DNA of 64,000 bases from Limisphaera sp. Its GTDB lineage: Bacteria; Verrucomicrobiota; Verrucomicrobiia; Limisphaerales; Limisphaeraceae. The stretch's first letter is position 1. Every line of letters starts with the position of its first letter. Below, one piece after another: positions 46,137 through 54,641 of this stretch. The notes below the pieces were generated by a model. It was given only the letters and a program-made list of their open reading frames with translations, was not told the origin of the DNA and made no database searches. Made by a program: the position numbers and the translations under genes. The stretch covers positions 16,196 to 80,195 of the forward strand of contig JANWVC010000029.1 of the NCBI GenBank assembly GCA_025057755.1. Reading direction: 5' to 3'.

Positions 46137-47312
46137 TCAACGTCGGCGATTCCAATACACCTTCACATTTCGGGTAGCCCGGCCGGAAGCTACCAGGTCC
46201 AGGTCTCCGTCGCCGTCCAAATCCGCAGCCGCAAGATCTTCGCACGCCATCTGATCATCCAATGAGACCGAGTCCCACAACCGCCCGTTCGCGTCGCGGC
46301 AGACAAACAGGCAGATACCCACGGTCGTCAGGCCGCGATTTCGACCTCGCCAGCCCACCACGACCTGATCGTGGCCCAACGCCAAGAAGTCGCCCGTAAC
46401 CACCGCGTGTCCTTCGACGAGATTCGTTGCCAGGACAACGTGGGCTGCTGCTCCTGGGTTGGGTCGGTACACGGTCAACCGGTGCCCGTGCATTGGCTCC
46501 ACAGCAGCCAGAAATCGTTGCCCTTGCGTGCCGCGGCCCACCCGTACCTCCCCCATGCCGGCCCATTCGTTTGTCGCCAACAGCACCAGTCGCGCGGTTC
46601 CATCCGACGCCGGATCCCACAAAAACAGGCCCTGTTTAGAGGCCAAGACCAATTCGTCGGGCGGGTCGTTATCCCAAGCTGTCACGTCGAAATTATGCGT
46701 CTGATTCAACCCCTCAAACAAAACGTGCCAGGTCCACTCCTCTTTCCCCGGCCCGGGCGGTCGGTACCGATGCACGCGCACCCCTGCGCCAGTGCCAGTC
46801 ATCGGGTCATCACCCCGTCCGTGCAGGGGCAAGCTGACCAATGTCCAATCCCCGTGCTCGTCCCTGGCCCATCGGATGCGATGCAATGTGGGTTCCGCCG
46901 GCAATGACACAGGGTGCCACCGCGCTGTGCGATCAGCTGGTGGCCGGAGTTCAAAGAGCGCTCCCGGCGAGGTGGTGTCGGCTGGATCCCAACCCGCGCC
47001 CACGACCACTTCGGCCCGACCGTCTCCATCTCGATCCACCGCCGCCACGCAGACGTGATCGCGTTGCGTCAATCGCTCAGCTATGGTATGACGCTTCCAA
47101 CGCGGGTTCTGGTACCAAAAAATCCGATGGCGGTCCGCTACAAGGATGTCCGGCCGAGCGTCTCCATCCACGTCCGCCACCGTCACGCCGTAGCCGATCT
47201 CAATCTCGGTATCCACGACTTCGGCACGAAACGCGATCGGGGCTGGGTCCGCGTGTCCCGCGCATCGCCAGCCTACTGCCAGGAGCCACCATAGTCTGTG
47301 CATACGAACCAT
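46137..47312 (-). CDS. Exported FG-GAP/VCBS-type repeat protein
   Basis: Secreted protein of about 391 residues with a short signal peptide (ending CAGHADP). It has calcium-loop-like repeats of beta-propeller blades: VTVADVDGDARPDILVAD, CVAAVDRDGDGRAEVVVGAG, FDVTAWDNDPPDELVLAS and LAAADLDGDGDLDLVASG. These are the FG-GAP/VCBS pattern of extracellular propellers. No enzymatic motif is evident. The start may be the ATG at 47312 or 47303; a GTG at 47321 is also in frame. It is divergent from the next gene, 150 bases away. Confidence 0.8.
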   Translation of the reverse strand: MVRMHRLWWLLAVGWRCAGHADPAPIAFRAEVVDTEIEIGYGVTVADVDGDARPDILVADRHRIFWYQNPRWKRHTIAERLTQRDHVCVAAVDRDGDGRAEVVVGAGWDPADTTSPGALFELRPPADRTARWHPVSLPAEPTLHRIRWARDEHGDWTLVSLPLHGRGDDPMTGTGAGVRVHRYRPPGPGKEEWTWHVLFEGLNQTHNFDVTAWDNDPPDELVLASKQGLFLWDPASDGTARLVLLATNEWAGMGEVRVGRGTQGQRFLAAVEPMHGHRLTVYRPNPGAAAHVVLATNLVEGHAVVTGDFLALGHDQVVVGWRGRNRGLTTVGICLFVCRDANGRLWDSVSLDDQMACEDLAAADLDGDGDLDLVASGRATRNVKVYWNRRR

Positions 47313-47463
47313 CGTTGGCACAATTGATCCGGTCCAGCAAATCTACCCTGCAGACCATTGAGCCGTGATCGGGAGCCCTCGTCGACCGTGCAAGGGAGAG
47401 CATGAGCTTGAGACTTGCCTTGCCGCGGCGAGATCCATGAAGGTGGCTTTCTGACCGGGCTGC

Positions 47464-48969
47464 ATGATGCGATCGGCTCTCACGTCTCAATTATTTCTTT
47501 ACCTGGTGCGGATTCTTGCTCCGGGTCTGGCCAGCGCTGAGTCGTTGCCCGACCCACCCGAGCCGCCCTACGAATTCCGCGCTGCTTGGATCGCAACCGT
47601 GCGGAATTTGCACTGGCCCTCGAGACCTGGTCTGGCCCCATCCGCGCAGCAAGCTGAACTGCGCCGGCTTTTCGACGCCGCAGCGCAATCCGGACTGAAT
47701 GCTGTGATCTTGCAAGTGCGCCCTGCAGGCGACGCATTCTACCGCTCCGAGATCGAACCGTGGTCGCCCTATTTGACAGGTCAAATGGGTCAGCCACCAG
47801 AACCGTTCTATGATCCTCTGGCTTTTGCCGTTCGCGAAGCGCACGCGCGCGGCTTGGAATTGCACGCATGGTTCAATCCTTTTCGCGTGTTGGTGCGCGT
47901 CGGGGCCACCAACCCGGCTGTTTCCTCCCAACACATTAGTCGCGTGCGTCCCGAATGGGTCCGTTCCTACGGGCCGTATCTCTGGCTCGATCCGGGCGAA
48001 CCATCCGTGGCAGACTATGTGATCCAGATCGTGCTTGATGTGGTGCGACGTTACGACATCGACGGGGTACATCTGGATGACTACTTTTATCCATACCCCG
48101 AACGGACGAACGATCAGCAGCTTGTGCCCTTCCCAGACGATTCCAGCTGGGATCGACACGGTCGAACTGCAGGCTTGAGCCGGGATGACTGGCGCCGGCG
48201 AAATGTAGACGGGTTTGTTCAGCGGCTATATCAAGCCGTGAAAGAAACGCGTCCGACCGTTCGAGTCGGACTCAGCCCCTTCGGCATTTGGCGGCCGGAT
48301 CATCCCAAAGGTGTGCGCGGCTTGGATGCATATAATGTCCTGTACGCGGACTCACGAAAATGGCTGCAGGAAGGCTGGCTGGACTATTGCGCACCGCAAC
48401 TGTACTGGCCCACCACGGCCCGGGACCAGCCCTTTGCGGATTTACTAGCATGGTGGCACAAGCAAAATCGCCCAAGGCGACACGTCTGGCCCGGCCTGAA
48501 CACCGCCCGCGCCATGGATTGGGGCGCTGACGAGATCATCCAACAAGTTCGGTTCACGCGCCGCACTCCAAGCGCCGGACACATTCATTGGCACCTACCG
48601 GCTCTACTCCAGCACACCAATCTGCTCTGGCGGCTCAAACACGAGCTGTACCGCGATGCCGCACTGGTACCGCCCTTGCCCGACAGCACCGGTCCAGGTC
48701 CAGCGCGGCCACGGTTGGAAGTCGGGACAGAACCAGGCGCCTCTCGTGTGCATCTGCATTGGCAACCCGGAGACAGAACTCAGGTTCGATTCTGGTATCT
48801 GCAGGTGCTGGGGCCGGAGGGCTGGCAGAGCCGCCGACTCGGCAGCGAAACCCGTTCCTGGCGTGTTCCGCAGGCACGCATCGTGTGCCTTCGCGCGGTC
48901 GGGCCGAACGGTCGGGCCGGACCGGTCGTTTTGTGGCGTCGGGGGTCCGTCGCAAGCCCGAAGCGTTAA
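47464..48969 (+). CDS. Glycosyl hydrolase-like family 10 (GHL10) protein, exported
   Basis: Encodes 501 residues with a signal peptide (about 1-25). From residue 37 it matches the GHL10 (YngK-like, formerly DUF187) family: FRAAWIATVRNLHWPS, GLNAVILQVRPAGDAFY, LELHAWFNPFRV, DIDGVHLDDYFYPYPE and LDYCAPQLYWP. The family fold is a TIM barrel presumed to act on glycans, with a conserved acidic pair in the LDDYFYPYP region. The last 95 residues form an added beta-rich domain typical of fibronectin-like modules. No biochemical substrate is known to me. Confidence 0.88.
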   Translation: MMRSALTSQLFLYLVRILAPGLASAESLPDPPEPPYEFRAAWIATVRNLHWPSRPGLAPSAQQAELRRLFDAAAQSGLNAVILQVRPAGDAFYRSEIEPWSPYLTGQMGQPPEPFYDPLAFAVREAHARGLELHAWFNPFRVLVRVGATNPAVSSQHISRVRPEWVRSYGPYLWLDPGEPSVADYVIQIVLDVVRRYDIDGVHLDDYFYPYPERTNDQQLVPFPDDSSWDRHGRTAGLSRDDWRRRNVDGFVQRLYQAVKETRPTVRVGLSPFGIWRPDHPKGVRGLDAYNVLYADSRKWLQEGWLDYCAPQLYWPTTARDQPFADLLAWWHKQNRPRRHVWPGLNTARAMDWGADEIIQQVRFTRRTPSAGHIHWHLPALLQHTNLLWRLKHELYRDAALVPPLPDSTGPGPARPRLEVGTEPGASRVHLHWQPGDRTQVRFWYLQVLGPEGWQSRRLGSETRSWRVPQARIVCLRAVGPNGRAGPVVLWRRGSVASPKR

Positions 48970-49235
48970 TAGTTCCTGCGGCCTGCCGGGCCCCCTGATC
49001 GCTGGGTGTGGGCCTGGTGTCAACTTGTTGATGAATCTTCTGCCGGCTCCCCCGGCGTGCCGCAGGTAAACCGATGGATCAACCCAAAAGTCCCTCCGTG
49101 GAGCGCTGATCTGGATCCAACAGTTGAATTTGTGCATCTGCCTCGGCCATGGATCAGTTCCCACTTTGCTCCAAAACTCCTCGCCACTTTGCCGTTGAGT
49201 CCGGCCGAGAATGCGCCTGCAATGCAGGCATGTGC

Positions 49236-50189
49236 ATGACACGACGTCGCTTCTTGGCCGCCGCAAGCGCGGCAGCTGTTACCCCGCCGGTGCTGGCTTC
49301 TCCAGGTCTCCCTCGCCGCGCACCTGTGGCGCGACAGCGCTGGCGATTGGGGATCTCCACGTATTCTTACTGGCATTTCCGAAGGGAGCGAGTGCCCATC
49401 GAGACAGTGATTGAGAAAGCGGCCGATCTGGGCGTCAGCGGCGTGGACATCCTGCATCGTCAGATGGACATTCCGGAACAGGCGCCTCTGGACGCAAATG
49501 CACGTGCCTATCTGCGCAGGCTCAAGCGTCACGCGTTTCGGAACGGGGTGGATTTAATCTGCCTGTCCACCCATCAAAGTTTCGTCAGCCCAGATCCAGC
49601 AGTCGTCACGCGCAATGTCGAACACACCCACAAATGTATTGAAATCGCTTATGAGTTGGGAATTCCGTGCATTCGCATCAACACCGGTCGGTGGGGTACC
49701 ATCCGCAGTTTCGACATGCTCATGGCCCAACGAGGCGTCGAGCCCGTCCTTCCAGGTCATACCGAAGAGGATGGTTTCCGCTGGTGCATCGACGGCATTC
49801 AACGCTGTCTGGACAAGGCCGAACAATGCGGTGTGATCCTCGCCCTGGAGAATCACTGGGGATTAGGCCGTACGGCTGCAGGCCTGTTGCGCATCGTGCG
49901 GGCGCTGCCTTCACCCTGGCTGGGAGTGTTGATGGACACGGGCAATTTTCTGGAAGAACCCTACGAACAGCTCCGCCAGATCGCCCCTTTGACGGTGCTT
50001 GTACAAGCCAAGACCTACCCGGGTGGCGGAGAGTGGTACACGCTGCACCTGGATTACGGCCGCATCGCGGGCATTCTCGAAGAAGCCGGGTACACCGGCT
50101 ATATCTCACTCGAAATGGAAGGAAAGGAAGACCCCGAGACTGCCGTGCCCAAGAGTCTCGCCCTGCTCCGACGGGCGTTTCGCATTTGA
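49236..50189 (+). CDS. Sugar phosphate isomerase/epimerase-like TIM barrel, Tat-exported
   Basis: Encodes 317 residues. The N-terminus MTRRRFLAAASAAAVTPP is a twin-arginine signal. The rest is a xylose-isomerase-like TIM barrel: LGISTYSYWHFRRE, VDILHRQMDIPEQ, GIPCIRINTGRWG, CGVILALENHWG, VLMDTGNFLEEPYEQL and GYISLEMEGKED. The conserved E, D, H and E residues of the metal site are present, so an active isomerase or epimerase is likely. The ATG at 49236 is preferred because AGG lies seven bases upstream and the Tat motif begins there. Such proteins are abundant in Verrucomicrobiota and Planctomycetota; the substrate is unknown. Confidence 0.88.
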   Translation: MTRRRFLAAASAAAVTPPVLASPGLPRRAPVARQRWRLGISTYSYWHFRRERVPIETVIEKAADLGVSGVDILHRQMDIPEQAPLDANARAYLRRLKRHAFRNGVDLICLSTHQSFVSPDPAVVTRNVEHTHKCIEIAYELGIPCIRINTGRWGTIRSFDMLMAQRGVEPVLPGHTEEDGFRWCIDGIQRCLDKAEQCGVILALENHWGLGRTAAGLLRIVRALPSPWLGVLMDTGNFLEEPYEQLRQIAPLTVLVQAKTYPGGGEWYTLHLDYGRIAGILEEAGYTGYISLEMEGKEDPETAVPKSLALLRRAFRI

Positions 50190-50487
50190 CTGATGCGCGG
50201 TCTTTTCCAGCTCACGCATGGCTGTGGCTGCTCCACGGCCGTGGCCAGACATCGTCCCATGCGCACGCCGACTATGATTCGCCCGATCGGATCGGTTAAC
50301 GCCAGTGCCAATTTTTCAGGATCCCGTGCACAATTTGAAAACTGCGGGCAACCGGAATCATCGTGTAATCGTTCTTGAAAGACAAAGAGCGCTCTCCCGC
50401 GCCCCACAGAGGGATGAGGCCCGGACCAACCCAGCGACCATGGCTGAAAGCCAGCCCCTGACGTCGAACGATGCTCAAACCCCGACC
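50190..50487. other. Intergenic stretch before the autotransporter-repeat gene
   Basis: About 300 bases. An open frame from 50305 continues into the next gene but encodes no conserved residues before the signal peptide at 50488. No promoter pair is convincing. Confidence 0.4.
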
Positions 50488-53400
50488 ATGAACGCCCGTT
50501 CTTCTCGCTTGGCCCTACTTGCACCCGGAGCCTGGACACTCCGCTTGCTCGCCGTTGGAATGGGTGCGCTCGCCGGTTTGGCAACGCCCGGCGTGGCTCA
50601 AACCGCTGCATGGACTGGTGCCGCGGGCAACAATCGTTGGCACGATCCGTTGAACTGGAATCTGGATACTCTCGGCGGGCCCGCGTTACCCGGCCCGGGC
50701 ACCAACGTCGTCATCAGCGCTGGCGCAGTGGTGTTGTACGATCAACCCTTCCCAGGCGATCTGGTAGGGCCGATCCGGCTGAGCGGCCAGCTCTCTGTCG
50801 CCAGTCCCGGCCTCTGGGTCGATGGCAACGGTGTCACCGGCTTGACTCTTGAAAGCGGCGGTTTGCTCCAAGTCAGTGCCGCCGGCGCACTGGTTATCAC
50901 AAACGCAGGCACATTGTCCATGAGCACGGACAGCATCCTCTTGTTGCAAGGAGGCAGCGTTTTTGTGACGAACCACACCGCCTCCGCTCCCGTGTGGAAT
51001 GCCGGGGTGAACGGCAATAACAACGGCGTGGGCCTTACCAATTTGGGAGGTCGCTTCATCACCGAACTGCCTCTTCGCCTGCGCGGGCGGTTCAGTCGAT
51101 TCGTGCAACGAGGCGGGACCGTGGAGCTGCGGGGCGCAAGCGGCGTTTACGAAGGATCCAATGACCAGGAACGGCCTTGGTTGATCGATGGCGGGACCGC
51201 CTGGCTCGGAGATTTCAGCATTTCCCGAGCAACTCCCACGGGAGGGCTGATCCTCAGCAACGGAGCCGTAACCACATCCAGTCTCCGGGTGGGCACTCAC
51301 AACTCACGCGCATACGCCACCATCTATGGCGGCACGCTCACCAACACCGGCGTCTTCACGATCGGCGACCGAACGAACGGCGCGACCAGTGGTGACCGTC
51401 GCATTCGATTCCTCGTACGTGGCGGCACGGTGGTGAGCACTCATCCGGACGGTATCGTGATTGCCAACCAATCCAATCAAGGCGCCGCCGGAGACAGTGT
51501 AATCGGCGCCGCTCTGGAAATCACTGGCGGCCAGCTGTTTGCCGAAAAGGTAACCCTCATCCGTGATGGTTCATTGGAGAATGCCCACGCTACATTGGCT
51601 CTGTCAAATAACGGCACCCTCTGGCTGGGCAGTGGTGGATTGCTCGCCCATGTGGGCAGCGCCAACACCTCGTATCGTATTTGGTTCGCCGGTGGAACCC
51701 TCGGTGCATTGGCCGATTTTTCGATCCAAGCCAACGTCATTCTGGCCGGCGAAAACTTCACGATTCACACCGCCGATCCAGCCGGAAATCCGCATGAAGT
51801 CAGCATCGTCGGGTCGCTCACTGGCAATGGCTCGCTCGTCAAAACCGGCCGCGGCACCCTCTCCTTGCAAGGCCCTGCTCTGTACAGCGGTCGCACGTTC
51901 CTGCGTGAAGGCCGCGTGCAGCTCCGTCACTCAGATGCCTTGCTCAACACTCCCATGGTCGAGCTGGCTGCTGAAACTGTCCTGGACGTAACCTTATTGC
52001 CCGGGTTAACTTGGGCTGGCCCACGCAGTTTGACCGGATTGGGAACCGTGCAAGGGCCTTTATCCGTGCAGAGCGGGGGCATTTTGGCTCCCGGCTTCAC
52101 CGGTCAGCCCGGCGCGCTGACGATCCAGGGCAGCCTCACGCTAGGCGAAGGCGCAGTTTGTCAAATGGACTTGCCAGCCAATCCTACTGCGGCCCACGCA
52201 GAACGCCTTGAAGTCCAAGGTGACCTCACTCTGGCAGGCCAGGTCACGTTCAGCCTTTCCGGCGGGGGACCACCCGGCAGTGTACACCCATTGATTCGAT
52301 TCACGGGCAATCTCACCGGAGACCCGGCTCACATCCGACTCAGTGGATTGACCGGCATCATCAGTAACAACACCTCCTCAGCCAAAGGCCTTTACCTGGT
52401 CATCACCCAGGCCTTACGAGCGCCCACCAGCCTGGCTTGGATCGGAAGCCCCCAAAACAACATTTGGGACAACCTCGGCCGAACAAACTGGTTGAATCTG
52501 AGCCTTCAGCAGCTGGACCAATTCGTGCCCGGCGACTCGGTGCGCTTCGACGATCGAGGAGCCGCTCACCGCACGGTCCAACTAGTCGAGCCAGTCTACC
52601 CAAGCGCTGTCTGGGTTGACACAACCCAAAGCTATCGCTTCGTCGGCACCGGCAACATCGCCGGGACTACGTCGCTGGTCAAAGCCAACCGCGGCACCCT
52701 GGTCATAGAAAACACGAATACGTACAGCGGCCCGACCCGAATCGCCGACGGCGTGCTAGAGACGCCCTTCCTGGCCAACGGCGGTGTGCCCAGTGGCCTG
52801 GGCGCGGCCGCTGCAGACCCGACCAACTTACGGTTCAGCGGCGGAACCCTGCGATACACGGGGCTCTCTCTAACCCATGATCGCGGTGCCACGCTCGAGG
52901 AACCGGGCGGCGTTTTGGAAGTAGCCCTTGAAAGCACCACGCTCTCTTGGAGTGGTCCGCTTGTCGGCCCGGGCGGCCTGACCAAGACCGGACCCGGAAC
53001 GCTGGCACTACTTTCGCCCAATTCCTACCAAGGGCCCACCAGCATCCGCCAGGGCACTGTGCGCCTTGCCGTGCCCGGCTCCGCCGGAACCAATCGCATC
53101 GAACTGGCTGGTGGAACCTTGTGGCTGACTCTGCCCAGTGACAACGAGCTGCCCAATCCCCTCTCCGTCACCGCGCCCAGCCGTCTTCTCAGCGGAACCC
53201 TCAACAATCGGGTCAATGGACCTGTCAGCGGCTCAAACACCCTGCATTTGAGCATCCCATCCGGCACCGTCCTGACTTTGAACGGCGATCTCACCAATTT
53301 CACCGGCACGTTTGCTCTCGGCGACAGTGCCGGCATTTTCCGCTTCAACAGCGGCGGCGGCAACACCACGTTGGGTTGCCCCAATGCTACGATCCACCTG

Positions 53401-54324
53401 GGCTCCAACACCGCCACTCTCCAAGCCCGAAATGCAGGCACCATGTTTGTGGGCAGCTTGCGCGGCGGCCCCAACACACAGGTCCTAGGTCAGGGTGCCG
53501 GCAGCGGCACACTCACTTGGACGATCGGTTCCAACCCACATGAACCCTCGAGCACTTTCGAAGGCGTCATCGCCGACGCCGCCGGCGGTCGACTCGCCGC
53601 CCTGACCAAGGTGGGCCCTGGCACCCTCCGACTCACTGGCACCAGCACGTACACCGGACCGACGCGCATTGAATCTGGCATCTTGCAGGTAGACGGGTCT
53701 CTCGGTGTCACAACTGTCACCGTCGTAGGCGGCACTCTGGCCGGAACGGGCCTGCTGCATGGCCCCGTGGAGGTCCAAAACGGCGGGACCTTGGCCCCCG
53801 GGCCGGGCATTGCCACACTCACCGTGGCCAATCACCTCAGCTTGGCGGCAGGCAGCCGTATCGAGGTCGAAGTGAATGCCGCCTCCGGCCTCAGCGACCA
53901 AATTGTGGGGCTCTGGTCAGTAACCTATGGCGGCACACTTCGCATCATCAAACTCCAGGGAAATTTTGCGCCCGGCCAACGGTTTAAACTTTTCGACGCT
54001 CCAGGCACCTACACCGGTGCTTTCGAGGCTGTCGAACCCACCACGCCTGCCCCGGGTTTGGCCTGGGATACCTCCCAATTGGCCGTGGACGGCACGCTCG
54101 GCGTGATTCAGGTCGAAGACCAGGCGTTGATCGAATGGCTCCGGCTCCCGAACGGCCTTCAGTTATCTTGGCGCGGCCCGTATCGCCTCCAAGTCCAGAC
54201 GAACTCGCTCAACGTCGGACTGGGAACCAACTGGGTGGATTACCCAGGCAACCCGCCTAGTGGAATCCTCGTGCCATTAGATCCGCGCGCACCCACCGTT
54301 TTCTTCCGACTCCTCGGTCCTTGA
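50488..54324 (+). CDS. Large autotransporter-associated beta-strand repeat protein
   Basis: Exported 1278-residue protein with a signal peptide (about 1-36, ending GVAQ). Its body is a right-handed beta-helix-like array rich in Gly, Thr, Asn and Leu. At least four autotransporter-associated repeats (PATR type) can be seen: SLVKTGRGTLSLQG near 447, SLVKANRGTLVIENTNTYSG near 727, GLTKTGPGTLALLSPNSYQG near 829 and LTKVGPGTLRLTGTSTYTG near 1037. No C-terminal autotransporter beta-barrel follows. Instead there is a compact domain ending TVFFRLLGP, as in other secreted verrucomicrobial proteins. It lies convergent with the SGNH-TPR gene. Its role at the cell surface is unknown. Confidence 0.85.
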   Translation: MNARSSRLALLAPGAWTLRLLAVGMGALAGLATPGVAQTAAWTGAAGNNRWHDPLNWNLDTLGGPALPGPGTNVVISAGAVVLYDQPFPGDLVGPIRLSGQLSVASPGLWVDGNGVTGLTLESGGLLQVSAAGALVITNAGTLSMSTDSILLLQGGSVFVTNHTASAPVWNAGVNGNNNGVGLTNLGGRFITELPLRLRGRFSRFVQRGGTVELRGASGVYEGSNDQERPWLIDGGTAWLGDFSISRATPTGGLILSNGAVTTSSLRVGTHNSRAYATIYGGTLTNTGVFTIGDRTNGATSGDRRIRFLVRGGTVVSTHPDGIVIANQSNQGAAGDSVIGAALEITGGQLFAEKVTLIRDGSLENAHATLALSNNGTLWLGSGGLLAHVGSANTSYRIWFAGGTLGALADFSIQANVILAGENFTIHTADPAGNPHEVSIVGSLTGNGSLVKTGRGTLSLQGPALYSGRTFLREGRVQLRHSDALLNTPMVELAAETVLDVTLLPGLTWAGPRSLTGLGTVQGPLSVQSGGILAPGFTGQPGALTIQGSLTLGEGAVCQMDLPANPTAAHAERLEVQGDLTLAGQVTFSLSGGGPPGSVHPLIRFTGNLTGDPAHIRLSGLTGIISNNTSSAKGLYLVITQALRAPTSLAWIGSPQNNIWDNLGRTNWLNLSLQQLDQFVPGDSVRFDDRGAAHRTVQLVEPVYPSAVWVDTTQSYRFVGTGNIAGTTSLVKANRGTLVIENTNTYSGPTRIADGVLETPFLANGGVPSGLGAAAADPTNLRFSGGTLRYTGLSLTHDRGATLEEPGGVLEVALESTTLSWSGPLVGPGGLTKTGPGTLALLSPNSYQGPTSIRQGTVRLAVPGSAGTNRIELAGGTLWLTLPSDNELPNPLSVTAPSRLLSGTLNNRVNGPVSGSNTLHLSIPSGTVLTLNGDLTNFTGTFALGDSAGIFRFNSGGGNTTLGCPNATIHLGSNTATLQARNAGTMFVGSLRGGPNTQVLGQGAGSGTLTWTIGSNPHEPSSTFEGVIADAAGGRLAALTKVGPGTLRLTGTSTYTGPTRIESGILQVDGSLGVTTVTVVGGTLAGTGLLHGPVEVQNGGTLAPGPGIATLTVANHLSLAAGSRIEVEVNAASGLSDQIVGLWSVTYGGTLRIIKLQGNFAPGQRFKLFDAPGTYTGAFEAVEPTTPAPGLAWDTSQLAVDGTLGVIQVEDQALIEWLRLPNGLQLSWRGPYRLQVQTNSLNVGLGTNWVDYPGNPPSGILVPLDPRAPTVFFRLLGP

Positions 54325-54641
54325 GCCTGATGGCTCTACGCAAAAACGGAACAAATTTCCGAGGATAACCAGCCTTGCGCGCCACAGTGTAAGTTTTGGC
54401 CCCGGGGACAATCGCCGGAACCGAAGCTGTCTGGCCTCGCACCCACGAAGCGGGATGCCGCATTGCAAAATCGTCACCTGTGTACCCAATCCCAAGAAGT
54501 CCGCCGCGTCAAATCGAACGGAATCCACCACGTCGGAGCGCATCCGACTGCGCAATCGGTTCATCGCCTTCGTCGGATCTGGCACCAAGGAACGCAGGAT
54601 GTGCGTTAAAACGGTTCTGCTGGCACCGGCCAGCGTGCAAA
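54325..54641. other. Intergenic stretch between convergent genes
   Basis: About 317 bases between the autotransporter-repeat and SGNH-TPR genes. Two frames are open over part of it, but neither product has a motif. No clear terminator hairpin with a T-run is seen. Confidence 0.45.

Noticed and set aside
54277..54588. Minus-strand open frame of 103 codons between the autotransporter-repeat and SGNH-TPR genes
   Set aside because: It overlaps the conserved C-terminus of the autotransporter-repeat gene and shows no motif or ribosome binding site.
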